Counted from the first letter of the stretch, positions 27,147 through 37,219 are shown. The stretch: 37,345 bases of DNA from an uncultured Hyphomicrobiales bacterium (GCA_903877935.1 CAIRGA010000016.1:1-37345), one strand, 5' to 3'. The notes: generated from the letters alone by a model not told the origin. A program made the numbers and translations.

Positions 27147-29760
27147 TGACGATCCTTTGTGGAACAACAACGACCTTTTTAACCGGCTTTCCTTCGAGCG
27201 CCGCCTGAACGGTTTCAAGCGCTAAAACTGCTGCTTCAACCGTTTTAGCATCCGCTTCACGACTGATCGTAATTTCACCACGTTTTTTTCCATTCACTTG
27301 GATTGGAATCGTAATGTCGTTCTCGACGATCAATGCGTGATCGGCCTTTGGCCAAGCGGTTTCGGCTACCAACCGGTCGAAGCCTAGCTCTTTCCAGCAC
27401 TCCTCCGCCAAATGCGGCATCATCGGTGCGATGATCTGGATCAGGAATGTCGCCGCTTCCCGCATCGCGGTGATAAATTCAGGGCTGACGGGCTTATCTT
27501 TTTTGACCGCTAATTCAGCCTGAAGCGCGTTGGCTAATTCGTAAGCATGCGCCACGCAGCGGTTAAAGCGAAGCCGCTCCACATCTTCTTCGACGCGAAT
27601 AACGGCCCAATGAGCTGCCTTCCGTATGGTAAGAACCGCATCTTCCGCTGCTGCATCATGGGCATTCGGTGACGGGGAAAGATCCGCAACTTCACCCACA
27701 AGCCGCCATAATCTTTGAACGAAACGAGCCGCACCCTGAACGCCTTCTTCCGTCCAAATCACATCGCGTTCTGGCGGGGAGTCCGAAAGCATGAACCAGC
27801 GCGCCGTATCAGCGCCGAAGGTACCGATGATATCGTCGGGATCGATGGTATTGCGCTTTGACTTCGACATTTTTTCGATGGCGCCTATCTCAACAGGGGC
27901 GCCCGTTGAGAGAAGCTTGGCTTTCCGATCCGTACCATCGCTTATGATGTCGACCTCAGCAGGTGATACCCATTGTCCATTGGCATCCCGATAGGTTTCG
28001 TGCACGACCATGCCTTGGGTAAAGAGGCCATCAAATGGCTCACTAATGCCGGCATGCCCGGTCTTTTGCATCGCTCGTGTAAAAAACCGCGAGTAGAGCA
28101 AATGCAAAATCGCGTGTTCAATACCGCCAATATATTGGTTAACAGGCAGCCAGCCATCGACTGCTTTGCGATCGGTTGGACGATCTTCAATCCACGGATC
28201 GGTAAAGCGGGCGAAATACCAAGATGAATCGACAAAGGTGTCCATCGTATCGGTCTCGCGCCGCGCATCTTTGCCGCATTGCGGGCAACCCACATGTTTC
28301 CATGTTGGATGGCGATCGAGGGGGTTGCCTGGGACGTCAAAGGTAACATCTTCTGGTAATTTAACCGGCAAATCTTTGATCGGAACAGGAACCGTTCCGC
28401 ACACTTCGCAATGGATGACCGGAATCGGACAACCCCAATAGCGTTGGCGCGAAATACCCCAATCGCGCAGGCGGAAATTAACCTTGCGCTTACCAACGGG
28501 CGAACCGTTCAGAGAAACCGACTCAAGCCGCTTGGCTACTTCTTCTTTGCCCTGTGCAATCGTCATTCCATCGAGGAATAATGAATTGATAAGCAAGCCT
28601 TCCCCGTCATAGGGCGCATCGCCCACCTCATAGGTCTTTGGGTCAGCATCCGTCGGGCAAACGACTGTTTTGATCGGTAACTTATACGATGTCGCGAAAT
28701 CAAAATCGCGTTGATCATGTGCAGGGCAACCAAAGATCGCGCCGGTTCCGTAATCCATCAAAATGAAATTGGCGACATAGACTGGAAGGGTCCAATTCGG
28801 ATCGAAGGGGTGGCTGACCCGGATGCCTGTATCAAACCCCTTTTTCTCAGCCTTATCAATAGCTTCCTGCGCGGTACCCATCTTACGGCATTCACCGATA
28901 AAGGCCGCGAGATGGGCATTATTCGCAGCAGCGTTTTTCGCCAATGGATGCTCGGGCGCGAGCGCAACAAAACTCGCACCAAATAGCGTATCGGGGCGCG
29001 TTGTATAAATCTCGATCTCGGACTCATCGGCAGGTGCTGTGGCTTTATCAAGCGCAAAGCGAACGGAAAGACCTTCCGAGCGGCCAATCCAGTTTTTCTG
29101 CATCAGGCGGACCTTTTCAGGCCAGCGTTCCAAGCCGTCTAATGCGTCATTGAGGTCTTGTGCATAGTCGGAGATTTTAAAGAACCATTGCGTCAATTCG
29201 CGTTGTTCAACGAGTGCGCCCGAGCGCCAACCACGCCCATCAATGACCTGCTCATTGGCAAGTACCGTCTGGTCCACCGGATCCCAGTTTACTTTCGCAG
29301 TTTTGCGGTCAATCAGCCCATTTTGCAGGAAGTCGAGAAACATTCTCTGCTGATGTTTGTAATAGGATGGATCGCAGGTCGCGATTTCGCGATGCCAATC
29401 GAGCGAAAGCCCCATGCTTTTGAGCTGGGTTCGCATGGTCGCAATATTGGCGTATGTCCAGGTAGCCGGATGGGTCTTATTGGCCATGGCCGCATTTTCA
29501 GCCGGCATACCAAACGCGTCCCATCCCATAGGATGCAGCACGTTGAAACCGCGTGCGCGTTTATAACGCGCCACAACATCACCCATCGCATAATTGCGCA
29601 CATGGCCCATGTGAATGCGACCCGATGGATAGGGAAACATTTCAAGCACGTAGTATTTCGGCGCAGGATCATCGTTTTTCGTACGAAAAAGCTCTTTAGT
29701 GTCCCACACCTGCTGCCATTTCCGCTCAGCTTCGCGGGCGTTATAACGCTCGGTTCTCAT
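27133..29760 (-). CDS. leuS: Leucine--tRNA ligase
   Basis: Charges tRNA-Leu and edits mischarged products. The 875-residue class Ia enzyme has [20 protein letters not shown] with the HIGH motif at 50-53, a CP1 editing domain, a zinc-type segment ([10 protein letters not shown] and CPQCG), and [17 protein letters not shown] 29760 ([16 protein letters not shown]) matches relatives; the frame is open upstream but lacks homology and lies in the divergent promoter region. It starts the leuS-lptE-holA unit. Confidence 0.97.
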   Translation of the reverse strand: MRTERYNAREAERKWQQVWDTKELFRTKNDDPAPKYYVLEMFPYPSGRIHMGHVRNYAMGDVVARYKRARGFNVLHPMGWDAFGMPAENAAMANKTHPATWTYANIATMRTQLKSMGLSLDWHREIATCDPSYYKHQQRMFLDFLQNGLIDRKTAKVNWDPVDQTVLANEQVIDGRGWRSGALVEQRELTQWFFKISDYAQDLNDALDGLERWPEKVRLMQKNWIGRSEGLSVRFALDKATAPADESEIEIYTTRPDTLFGASFVALAPEHPLAKNAAANNAHLAAFIGECRKMGTAQEAIDKAEKKGFDTGIRVSHPFDPNWTLPVYVANFILMDYGTGAIFGCPAHDQRDFDFATSYKLPIKTVVCPTDADPKTYEVGDAPYDGEGLLINSLFLDGMTIAQGKEEVAKRLESVSLNGSPVGKRKVNFRLRDWGISRQRYWGCPIPVIHCEVCGTVPVPIKDLPVKLPEDVTFDVPGNPLDRHPTWKHVGCPQCGKDARRETDTMDTFVDSSWYFARFTDPWIEDRPTDRKAVDGWLPVNQYIGGIEHAILHLLYSRFFTRAMQKTGHAGISEPFDGLFTQGMVVHETYRDANGQWVSPAEVDIISDGTDRKAKLLSTGAPVEIGAIEKMSKSKRNTIDPDDIIGTFGADTARWFMLSDSPPERDVIWTEEGVQGAARFVQRLWRLVGEVADLSPSPNAHDAAAEDAVLTIRKAAHWAVIRVEEDVERLRFNRCVAHAYELANALQAELAVKKDKPVSPEFITAMREAATFLIQIIAPMMPHLAEECWKELGFDRLVAETAWPKADHALIVENDITIPIQVNGKKRGEITISREADAKTVEAAVLALETVQAALEGKPVKKVVVVPQRIVNVVV

Positions 29761-29800
29761 GTCAATTCCGGTATAGTCAGTGATGCAATAAAATAGCTTC

Positions 29801-29816
29801 ACGCAAACGCTTGCGT
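29801..29816. repeat. Inverted repeat in the leuS-yggS divergent gap
   Basis: ACGCAA (29801-29806) and TTGCGT (29811-29816) are exact arms around ACGC, 41 bases before leuS. It may be an operator or a leader hairpin; no regulator is known to me. Confidence 0.35.
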
Positions 29817-29887
29817 CGCGCGGCTCAACCGGACTAGGACACGATTTAGGCCTTGGGGTCAATCTTTCGCAATCGGGAGCATCAATA

Positions 29888-30568
29888 ATGTCGGACGAAC
29901 AAGAGACCAATGTCGTTGCGCGGCTGCATCAGGTCCGCTCCGAGGTTGCCCGCGCGGCCCGCCATGCGGGGCGTAAGCCGGATGACGTGACGCTCATTGC
30001 CGTATCCAAAACCTATTTTGCGGATTCGATTTTACCCGTGCTTCAAGATGGCCAACGCGTATTCGGTGAAAACCGCGTCCAAGAATCCATGCAAAAATGG
30101 CCCGAATTAAAGGTTCAATTTCCTGACGTCGAATTGCATCTGATCGGACCATTACAAAGCAACAAAGCCAAAGAAGCGGTTGCATTGTTTGATGTGATTG
30201 AAACCATTGACCGTCCATCCATTGCCGAAGCAATCGCGAAGGAATTTTCGAAAACCGATCGCAGGCCTAAGCTTTATGTGCAGGTCAATACGGGGGAAGA
30301 GCCGCAAAAAGCGGGCATTTTGCCCCTTGATGCCGACGCGTTTCTGATGCGATGCAAGGATGAGTGGAAGCTTCCGATTGACGGGTTGATGTGTATCCCA
30401 CCCGTCGATCAACCACCATCGCCGCATTTTGGCTTTCTTAGAAAAATAGCTGAAAAACATGGCATCAAGACGCTCTCTATGGGTATGAGCGCCGATTTTG
30501 AAGAAGCCATCCAAATGGGCGCCACGCATATTCGTGTCGGCAGTGCCATTTTTGGTCACCGCGCTTAA
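29888..30568 (+). CDS. YggS/PLPBP-family pyridoxal-phosphate homeostasis protein
   Basis: A PLP-binding protein with no known catalysis, involved in vitamin B6 balance. The 226-residue TIM barrel has the PLP Lys41 in [31 protein letters not shown], and the phosphate-binding [28 protein letters not shown] near the end. It diverges from leuS and its last 4 bases overlap the convergent HAD gene. Family call is firm. Confidence 0.94.
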   Translation: MSDEQETNVVARLHQVRSEVARAARHAGRKPDDVTLIAVSKTYFADSILPVLQDGQRVFGENRVQESMQKWPELKVQFPDVELHLIGPLQSNKAKEAVALFDVIETIDRPSIAEAIAKEFSKTDRRPKLYVQVNTGEEPQKAGILPLDADAFLMRCKDEWKLPIDGLMCIPPVDQPPSPHFGFLRKIAEKHGIKTLSMGMSADFEEAIQMGATHIRVGSAIFGHRA

Positions 30569-31239
30569 CGCTTGCCTGTTCGATCTTCGATGAAACGCCG
30601 CAGCTCCGCACTGTGATAATCGGGCGCTGTGATTTGCGCCCCAAAGGATCGCAAGGTTTTATCGTCAAGGGACGTGGTCAGCCCGATAACACCAAGCCCA
30701 GCGGCACTGGCGGATGTTACACCCGATTTTGAATCTTCAAAAGCAACACTTTGCGTCGCATCCCCATTAAGACGGGTAAGTCCGGTGAGATAGGGAAGTG
30801 GGTGTGGTTTAGCGTGATCAAGATCATCCGATAAAATGACGGCTGAAAACCGCTTCGTCGCTTGGAGCGATGCCAAAACCAACTCGGCATTTTCTTTGGG
30901 TGCATTGGTGACGGCCGCGTAGCGCAAGCCAACCGAATCGGCCCAATCGAGGAGATCGATAAGGCCTGCAATTGGCTGGATGTCTCCTGCCAAGGACCTG
31001 AAAAGCGCCTCTTTCTCGCGTCCGATAGCGACATGATCCGCACTCGAAATATCGGGGAGAAGATCGGCTAAAATATCGCCGTTCATACGGCCCGAGATAC
31101 GATGCCGATACACTTCCTCGTCCACATGCACGCCATAACGGCCCATGATTTCATTAAAGGCTATGATATGGACTTTATCCGTATCGACGAGTGTCCCATC
31201 GATATCAAACAGTAAGCAGGGCTCGTATTGGATCAGCAC
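30565..31239 (-). CDS. HAD-superfamily phosphatase (Gph/beta-phosphoglucomutase-like)
   Basis: A 224-residue HAD hydrolase. The nucleophile motif is LLFDIDGTLVDTD with Asp12 and Asp14; motif II is AAVTNAPKENAEL; the Lys is in DHAKPHPLPYL; motif IV is VAFEDSKSGVTSASAAGL. A cap domain of type C1 lies between motifs I and II. Substrate is not predictable; phosphoglycolate or a sugar phosphate are both possible. It follows the transpeptidase-like gene by 12 bases. Confidence 0.9.
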   Translation of the reverse strand: MLIQYEPCLLFDIDGTLVDTDKVHIIAFNEIMGRYGVHVDEEVYRHRISGRMNGDILADLLPDISSADHVAIGREKEALFRSLAGDIQPIAGLIDLLDWADSVGLRYAAVTNAPKENAELVLASLQATKRFSAVILSDDLDHAKPHPLPYLTGLTRLNGDATQSVAFEDSKSGVTSASAAGLGVIGLTTSLDDKTLRSFGAQITAPDYHSAELRRFIEDRTGKR

Positions 31240-31251
31240 TCGATTATTCTT

Positions 31252-31764
31252 TCAGTGAATGTGAATTCGCATATTCATGCGCAAGAGGGATAAGAAAAGC
31301 TTCATTCCTTTGCGATCAAACGCAATACAACCTTCGGTGGGTTTAAAGCCGGGCCGAGCTAAATGAATAAAAATAGCGCTACCTCGTCCCCGAATGGCAG
31401 GTCGGCGGTTCCAATCGGTTTCGATGACGATGTCATACAAGGAATCCTCGCGCCAAAGCTTCTCGTGGGACAGGGAACTTGGCAATTTGATAGGGCGATT
31501 ATAGCGCGGGGAACGTGGATCATCACACCAGCCGGACATTTGGGTAATCACTTTTGCGGGCAGGGCGAAGCCGTGGCGTCTAGATTGGTCGGGCCTGAAA
31601 TAAATAGCAACCGGACGAAGCATCGTTCGTGGTGTCGCGCCATCACCCTCTCGCTTTTGTGTCACAATACCCGAGCGACCGATTGCGCAGGGAAGGCTGA
31701 GATTCCCTATCCGCATCAATCCAAGATGCCTTTGACCGATGCGAGAGAAAAGATGGGCAATCAT
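31252..31764 (-). CDS. YkuD-family L,D-transpeptidase-like protein, without signal peptide
   Basis: A 170-residue protein whose C-terminal half matches a small YkuD (L,D-transpeptidase catalytic) domain. The active-site region reads IFIHLARPGFKPTEGCIAFDRKGM, with the catalytic Cys in TEGC where the family usual is S/T-x-G-C. No signal peptide or membrane segment is visible, so the cellular site is unclear; this small subgroup is common in Rhizobiales. It heads a short unit with the HAD gene and diverges from the winged-helix gene. Confidence 0.82.
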   Translation of the reverse strand: MIAHLFSRIGQRHLGLMRIGNLSLPCAIGRSGIVTQKREGDGATPRTMLRPVAIYFRPDQSRRHGFALPAKVITQMSGWCDDPRSPRYNRPIKLPSSLSHEKLWREDSLYDIVIETDWNRRPAIRGRGSAIFIHLARPGFKPTEGCIAFDRKGMKLFLSLLRMNMRIHIH

Positions 31765-31881
31765 GTCCGATGTCCGATGAAGCCTTGTGAACCAAGATCA
31801 AAGACTTGCCACGTGTCCTAAGGCTGGTTTACTCACGGATGGTAGGGTGGACAAGGTCCGACAAGAAAGGTTGGCGATTAA

Positions 31882-32559
31882 ATGGCCGAAACGCTTTCGA
31901 TCTTGCTTTTGAAGGATGCAAAGGATCGCAGCTCTTTATTGGCAGAGCAATTGGCGCTTGATAGCGATCTTTCCCTCATTCTTTTTGAAAGACCTTATCG
32001 ATTTGAGCGGCCCTTAGACGCTGAACGGGTCGATCTCGTGATCGGTTTTGACGGGTTGAGCGAAGATACCGCCCAAATGAGGCAATTAGGGTATCGCGGG
32101 CCCTTTTTGCGGTTGGGTCAAAGCAACGAAACCGCGGATGATATTGAAACCTTAGAACTTCCGATGCGAGCGTCAGCGTTAAGCGGGCGCGTTCGCAGCC
32201 TTATTCGGACGTTCAAAGTCCGTGAAGATCCTTGGTTGACCATCGGCCCCTATCGCCTTTCGCAAGGGACGCGTGTCCTGGAAGGCCCTGACGGACAATC
32301 GGAAAGACTAACCGATAAAGAAGCTGATTTTTTAAGCTTCATGCACCGTGCGAGGGGTGAAATCGTCCCGCGCGAGGTTTTATTGGCCGAGATTTGGGGC
32401 TACAACGCGCAGGTAACCACGCATACGCTCGAAACGCATATTTATCGCTTGCGCCAAAAAATTGAAAAAGACCCCGCTAATGCAGAGCTCTTAATCACCG
32501 AACCGGGCGGTTATCGGCTTGTGGAAGCGGCAGACAAGGTAAATTCGAATGGCGATTGA
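31882..32559 (+). CDS. Winged-helix response-regulator-like protein with degenerate receiver
   Basis: A 225-residue protein. Residues 120-215 form an OmpR/PhoB-type winged helix (LTDKEADFLSFMHRARGEIVPREVLLAEIWG, then THTLETHIYRLRQKIEKDP and EPGGYRL). The first 110 residues have the length of a receiver, but the usual DLVLLD phospho-site reads DLVIGFD and the conserved KP reads LP, so phosphorylation in the normal way is doubtful. It overlaps the cyclic-nucleotide-binding gene by 11 bases, which suggests the two act together. Target genes are unknown. Confidence 0.87.
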   Translation: MAETLSILLLKDAKDRSSLLAEQLALDSDLSLILFERPYRFERPLDAERVDLVIGFDGLSEDTAQMRQLGYRGPFLRLGQSNETADDIETLELPMRASALSGRVRSLIRTFKVREDPWLTIGPYRLSQGTRVLEGPDGQSERLTDKEADFLSFMHRARGEIVPREVLLAEIWGYNAQVTTHTLETHIYRLRQKIEKDPANAELLITEPGGYRLVEAADKVNSNGD

Positions 32560-32995
32560 CGACGATATTGTATTGCTCAGGCGCCTCGATTTTTTTCAAG
32601 TGTTCCAGCCCGATCAATTGCGCCTTATTTTGTTTGCAGCGGATTCCCGTATTCTGCGGCCCAACGAAGTTCTTTTTACAAAGGGCGATGTGGCTAATGA
32701 GGGCTATTTGTTACAATCCGGGTTGATCTCGTTGAATGTCGATCCGAAGGTCCCAACTGAATTTGTCCGCCCTGGGATGCTGATTGGTGAATATGCGCTT
32801 TTGGCCGAAAGCGAGCGGGCGGCGAATGCCACGGCGCGCGAGACTTCGCGGGTTATTATCTTTCCGCGAAAATTGATTTTAAGGCTATTAAACGAATATC
32901 CCGATGCGGCCTTAGCGCTTCGCGAGAAACTCGCCCTACGCGCCGATGCTTTCGCAAAAGCGCTCGATCGAATTGTCGCTAATAACAGGGCTTAA
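32549..32995 (+). CDS. Stand-alone cyclic-nucleotide-binding domain protein
   Basis: A 148-residue protein made of one CNB domain (about 12-125) and a C-terminal helix. The phosphate-binding cassette reads IGEYALLAESERAANATA, with the conserved GE, AL and Arg. No HTH is present, unlike Crp or Fnr. Overlap with the winged-helix gene suggests a split regulator in which one partner senses and the other binds DNA; this is inference. The ligand may be cAMP, cGMP or none. It converges with xthA with 1 base between. Confidence 0.88.
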   Translation: MAIDDDIVLLRRLDFFQVFQPDQLRLILFAADSRILRPNEVLFTKGDVANEGYLLQSGLISLNVDPKVPTEFVRPGMLIGEYALLAESERAANATARETSRVIIFPRKLILRLLNEYPDAALALREKLALRADAFAKALDRIVANNRA

Positions 32996-32996
32996 T

Positions 32997-33809
32997 TTAA
33001 GCGAGTTCGATTGTCACCGGAACGTGGTCGGACGGACGCTCCCAACTGCGGGCATCGCGAAGGATCGCAAGCGATGAAAGCGCCGGTGCCAGGGCTTTTG
33101 ATACCCACACATGATCAAGCCGGCGACCGCGGTTTGAGGCGGCCCAATCGGCTGCGCGATAACTCCACCAAGTATAAACCCGTTCTGGTTCGGGTTTAAG
33201 CGCGCGGATGGCATCGACCCATTCCGCAGCTTCGATTGCGGCGTTTAATTTTTCGCATTCAATAGGGGTGTGGGAAACGACATCCAGCATCTGCTTATGG
33301 CTCCAGACATCGTTTTCGAGCGGAGCGACGTTCAAATCACCAACCAGAATGGCTTTGCCGGAGGCAGGCTTATCGGAAAGCCCCCAATCCCGCATCTCAT
33401 CTAGGAAGGTGAGTTTATGCGCGAATTTTTCATTAGCCTCTGGATCGGCGACATCGCCACCGGCGGGCACGTAAAAATTATGGATTGTTACGTCTTTGGC
33501 GGCCCGCGCTTCCTTGCTAAAGCTGACGCTGATATGGCGGCAATCATCTTTTGCAGCGAAAATTCGGCTTTCCTGACTTGCAAACGGCAGGCGCGAGATA
33601 ATGGCCACGCCATGATAGCCTTTTTGACCGTTCATTGCGATGTGGGTGTAGCCGAGCCTTTTAAAATCACCGCTTGGAAACTGATCATCTGGGCACTTTG
33701 TTTCCTGCAAACACAACACGTCTGGACGCGTTTCTTCCAAGAAGCGCTGCACAAGACCCGAACGAAGACGGACGGAGTTGATATTCCAAGTGGCGACGGT
33801 CAGGCTCAA
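32997..33809 (-). CDS. xthA: Exodeoxyribonuclease III
   Basis: AP endonuclease and 3'-5' exonuclease for base-excision repair. The 270-residue EEP-fold protein has TWNINSVRLR, LCLQETKCPDDQFP (metal Glu), LVGDLNVAP, RGRRLDHVWVS and SDHVPV. It follows lolA by 87 bases on the minus strand and may share its transcript with ftsK-lolA. Normal length. Confidence 0.95.
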   Translation of the reverse strand: MSLTVATWNINSVRLRSGLVQRFLEETRPDVLCLQETKCPDDQFPSGDFKRLGYTHIAMNGQKGYHGVAIISRLPFASQESRIFAAKDDCRHISVSFSKEARAAKDVTIHNFYVPAGGDVADPEANEKFAHKLTFLDEMRDWGLSDKPASGKAILVGDLNVAPLENDVWSHKQMLDVVSHTPIECEKLNAAIEAAEWVDAIRALKPEPERVYTWWSYRAADWAASNRGRRLDHVWVSKALAPALSSLAILRDARSWERPSDHVPVTIELA

Positions 33810-33896
33810 GGCAGATCCCCCATTTCTACCATCAGGGGTATTGTTTCATGCGCCGACTAGCAAGCGCGGAAACGGTTTCTGCCCAAGGAAACGATC

Positions 33897-34670
33897 TTAT
33901 TTTTTGCGGGCCGCGTTGGGGTTTTCTGGAATCACAAATTGCATCGCATCTGGCTCGTGCCGCGTGTCGATATTGGCTAACACAACATTGACCTCATAGC
34001 CTTGCGGATCGGTGACGGACCATTCTTTCAGGACATAGGATTTTGGATCAAAGCCCAGCACAACCCGCGAGGTGCCGCCGAAAGTCGACGAATCTTCCGC
34101 ATAGACGGCTATTCGATCACCTTCATGGAGCACTTCGGTCACTTTAAAGTCACGCGCGAGGTTAATGGTTCCGCCGAGCAAAAATTTCAACGGGGTCAGC
34201 CCGATGGAATAGACATCCTGTGTGTTAAGTTTGGAATCAATTACGGCTACGGAACTGCCATCGGCAATGATGGTGATTGTGCTCGGTGCGTTATAATCAA
34301 AACGTAAGCGCCCGGGCCGAAGAACGGTCAGTTTTCCGGATGATTGTTGTCCGTTGCCGCTATATTGCGCAAATTTTGCGCTGAACTGTTTCAAATTGGT
34401 CAGCGAGTCATTGATATTAGCCAGCATCTCTTCGGGCGAAATATCAAGTGCGGCCGGCTTTATTGGTGCAGGTTTAACGGGCTGCAGGACTGGTTGCGTT
34501 TCCTGAGCGGGCGCGGGAGCCGTGATACCAAAATTGGCAGGGCGCCGCGGTGGTAGCGGGATTTTTCCGGCAATCGCCTGAGCATTGGCCGATGCACCCA
34601 TGATGAGCTCGAGACTGAGCAATCCCCACACATACAGGTGACGTTGCCGCTTTCCCTTAATCGCTGTCAA
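33897..34670 (-). CDS. lolA: Outer-membrane lipoprotein carrier protein LolA
   Basis: Periplasmic chaperone that moves lipoproteins from LolCDE to the outer membrane. The 257-residue protein has a signal peptide (basic KGKRQRH, hydrophobic LYVWGLLSLELIMGAS, then ANA-QA), a Pro-rich spacer (about 38-75), and the LolA fold with FSAKFAQYSG, GKLTVLRPGRLRFDY and VIDSKL. The Pro-rich spacer makes it longer than E. coli LolA (203). It overlaps the ftsK end by 14 bases. Confidence 0.9.
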   Translation of the reverse strand: MTAIKGKRQRHLYVWGLLSLELIMGASANAQAIAGKIPLPPRRPANFGITAPAPAQETQPVLQPVKPAPIKPAALDISPEEMLANINDSLTNLKQFSAKFAQYSGNGQQSSGKLTVLRPGRLRFDYNAPSTITIIADGSSVAVIDSKLNTQDVYSIGLTPLKFLLGGTINLARDFKVTEVLHEGDRIAVYAEDSSTFGGTSRVVLGFDPKSYVLKEWSVTDPQGYEVNVVLANIDTRHEPDAMQFVIPENPNAARKK

Positions 34671-37137
34671 AATCGCGCCCGCCTTCAGACCGTGCCTCGA
34701 TCAGAATCTCGCGCTTTCCAGCATGGTTTGGTTGGCCAACAACGCCCTCGTCTTCCATCCGCTCCATAATCGAGGCTGCGCGATTATAGCCGATTTGAAG
34801 ACGCCGTTGAATGTAAGAGGTCGAGGCCTTCCGATCCCGCAAGACGATCGCAACGGCTTGATCATAAGGGTCTTGACCAGCCGCCCCAAAACTTCCCTGA
34901 TCAAAAACGGCGCCATTCGCGCCATCTTCCATATCGGCTTGATCCTCGCGCGTGACTTCGTCGAGATAATTAGGGCGTCCTTGCGCTTTGAGATGCGCCA
35001 CAACTTTTTCGACTTCGCTATCGGAAACAAACGGGCCGTGCACGCGACTGATGCGGCCGCCTCCGGCCATAAACAACATATCGCCCTGTCCAAGGAGCTG
35101 CTCGGCTCCTTGCTCGCCCAAAATCGTGCGGCTATCGATTTTAGAGGTTACTTGGAACGAAATACGCGTTGGGAAATTGGCCTTGATGGTGCCGGTGATG
35201 ACATCAACCGACGGGCGTTGTGTTGCAAGCACGACATGGATACCGGCCGCACGCGCCATTTGGGCTAAGCGCTGGATTGCGCCTTCGATGTCCTTACCCG
35301 CCACCATCATGAGGTCGGCCATCTCGTCGACGATGACGACGATATACGGGATAGGCTCAAGCTTCATGATTTCGTCTTCGAAAATCGCTTCGCCCGTATC
35401 GCGATCAAATCCCGTTTGAACCGTTCGCGTGATCGTCTCACCTTTGGCCGCGGCCTCCGTCACACGCGCATTGAAGCCGTCGATGTTGCGAACACCGAGC
35501 TTCGACATTTTCTTGTAACGTTCCTCCATCTCGCGCACCGCCCATTTCAGAGCGACAACCGCTTTTCGCGGATCTGTCACGACGGGGGTCAGGAGATGGG
35601 GAATGCCGTCATAGACGGATAGTTCCAGCATTTTGGGATCAACCATGATCAAGCGACACTGCTCGGGTTTAAGTCGATAGAGCAGCGACAAGATCATCGT
35701 GTTGATGGCAACTGACTTACCCGAGCCTGTGGTACCGGCCACGAGCAAATGCGGCATGCGTGCGAGATCAACCATTACGGGTTCGCCGCCAATGGTTTTA
35801 CCAAGCGCCAAAGCGAGTTTCATTTGGCTTTCGGCGAAATCATCCTGCGAAATCAGTTCGCGCAGATAGACGGTTTCGCGACGCTGATTTGGAAGCTCAA
35901 TGCCAATTGCATTGCGTCCCGGAACAACCGCGACACGCGCAGAAATCGCGCTCATGGAACGCGCGATGTCATCGGCCAATCCAATAACGCGCGACGATTT
36001 AATACCCGGTGCCGGTTCAAGTTCGTAAAGGGTTACGACAGGCCCAGGGCGCACATTGACGATCTCGCCGCGCACGCCAAAATCTTCGAGCACCCCTTCG
36101 AGCAACCGCGCATTTTGCTCAAGCGCGTCGCTCGACATCACCGGCCCCACCGATTTTTTGGCTTCGGTTAGGAGCGTTTCTGACGGCAATGTATAGAGAT
36201 CGAGTTCGCCACTTTTGGTAATAGCAGGTTTGGCGGGCTTTGCTGCTGCTTTGCGCGCCCGGGTTGGCGCCGGCGCGCTAAGGACTTCATCTTGATCCAA
36301 TGTCGGATGTTCGGCGAGCCCCGGCTCCATCCGCCCGTTACGCTTGGAATGTAACGCGTTGAAGGGATCCTCCGGCGTAATACGGGCCAAATACCAACGA
36401 TGGATCGCATTTTTGACGCTTAAAACGCCGTGAATGAGGGCACCGAGCCATACAATGGCAAAATTCGGATCGCCTTGGCGATCACTCTCTTCATCGTCCT
36501 GATCGGCATAAGATGATTGACTGCGTGTGTCGGCTTCATTCCACGAGGAACTGAAATCGTTGCGCGGTCCAAATCCAACCCCCGAAGCGATGGCGAGACC
36601 GAAAAGCCCAATCAAGCCGAACAAGGCTATCAGCAAGGCGCGCGTCGAAGTGCCCGCAAATGCGGGTAGCTTCTGAGTGGTATTGAGGATCGCATCCCCA
36701 ACAATTCCGCCTAAACCGATGGGGAGGGGCCAATTACCGATCGTCGGAAGCGCACTGATCAAGCCGCAGGCTGCCAGCCCGCCTAATACCCAAACCACAA
36801 GACGAAGCTTTAGGGGCGAGATGAGCTTGCCCGACATGAGTCGGAATCCCAGAAACCCGAGAGGCGCCAACCATGCCATGGCACCAAGGCCGAACAACTG
36901 AATCATGACATCCGAAAGCATAGCGCCCGGGCGGCCCAATAGATTGCTTACAGGCCGATTAACCGCCTGATTGAAACTCGGATCTTGAACGGACCACGAG
37001 ACGAGCGCCAAGGCGATGCAAATGGCAATGACGATCAAGCCGATGCCGATAATCTCTGAAAGACGGCGGCCAAAAAACAGTTTGAGGTGGCCTGATACCT
37101 CGTCAAATTCAGCCTGTCGGGAACGGGAGAGACGCAT
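34657..37137 (-). CDS. ftsK: DNA translocase FtsK
   Basis: Septum-anchored motor that clears and aligns chromosomes at division. The 826-residue protein has about four N-terminal membrane helices (first: IIGIGLIVIAICIALALVSW), a linker, and a motor with Walker A GTTGSGKSVAINTM, Walker B IVVIVDEMADLMM, and LATQRPSVDVITG. The C-terminal gamma winged helix (QIGYNRAASIMERMEDEGVVG) recognises KOPS sites. Its promoter carries a CtrA-type box, so cell-cycle timing is likely. lolA follows with overlap. Confidence 0.96.
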   Translation of the reverse strand: MRLSRSRQAEFDEVSGHLKLFFGRRLSEIIGIGLIVIAICIALALVSWSVQDPSFNQAVNRPVSNLLGRPGAMLSDVMIQLFGLGAMAWLAPLGFLGFRLMSGKLISPLKLRLVVWVLGGLAACGLISALPTIGNWPLPIGLGGIVGDAILNTTQKLPAFAGTSTRALLIALFGLIGLFGLAIASGVGFGPRNDFSSSWNEADTRSQSSYADQDDEESDRQGDPNFAIVWLGALIHGVLSVKNAIHRWYLARITPEDPFNALHSKRNGRMEPGLAEHPTLDQDEVLSAPAPTRARKAAAKPAKPAITKSGELDLYTLPSETLLTEAKKSVGPVMSSDALEQNARLLEGVLEDFGVRGEIVNVRPGPVVTLYELEPAPGIKSSRVIGLADDIARSMSAISARVAVVPGRNAIGIELPNQRRETVYLRELISQDDFAESQMKLALALGKTIGGEPVMVDLARMPHLLVAGTTGSGKSVAINTMILSLLYRLKPEQCRLIMVDPKMLELSVYDGIPHLLTPVVTDPRKAVVALKWAVREMEERYKKMSKLGVRNIDGFNARVTEAAAKGETITRTVQTGFDRDTGEAIFEDEIMKLEPIPYIVVIVDEMADLMMVAGKDIEGAIQRLAQMARAAGIHVVLATQRPSVDVITGTIKANFPTRISFQVTSKIDSRTILGEQGAEQLLGQGDMLFMAGGGRISRVHGPFVSDSEVEKVVAHLKAQGRPNYLDEVTREDQADMEDGANGAVFDQGSFGAAGQDPYDQAVAIVLRDRKASTSYIQRRLQIGYNRAASIMERMEDEGVVGQPNHAGKREILIEARSEGGRDFDSD

Positions 37138-37162
37138 CGGTAAAATAAAGCCTTTGAAAGGG

Positions 37163-37204
37163 ATTATCTTGGTTTATTCCGAGCGGGTTAACGCCTGCTT
37201 AACC
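37163..37204 (-). promoter_or_regulatory. CtrA-type promoter of ftsK
   Basis: On the minus strand GGTTAA, seven bases, TTAACC occupies 37186-37204: a perfect TTAA-N7-TTAAC box that is also a palindrome. TTAACC is followed after 17 bases by GATAAT (37163-37168), so the box covers the -35 element, the usual layout of CtrA-activated promoters. The start codon lies 26 bases beyond the -10. Confidence 0.65.
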
Positions 37205-37219
37205 TTGGTCGATTGGCAC

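Noticed and set aside
29158-29796. Long open frame of 212 codons on the plus strand
   Set aside because: It lies wholly antisense to the 5' part of leuS and its upstream gap, with no recognisable protein motif; leuS is certain in this place.
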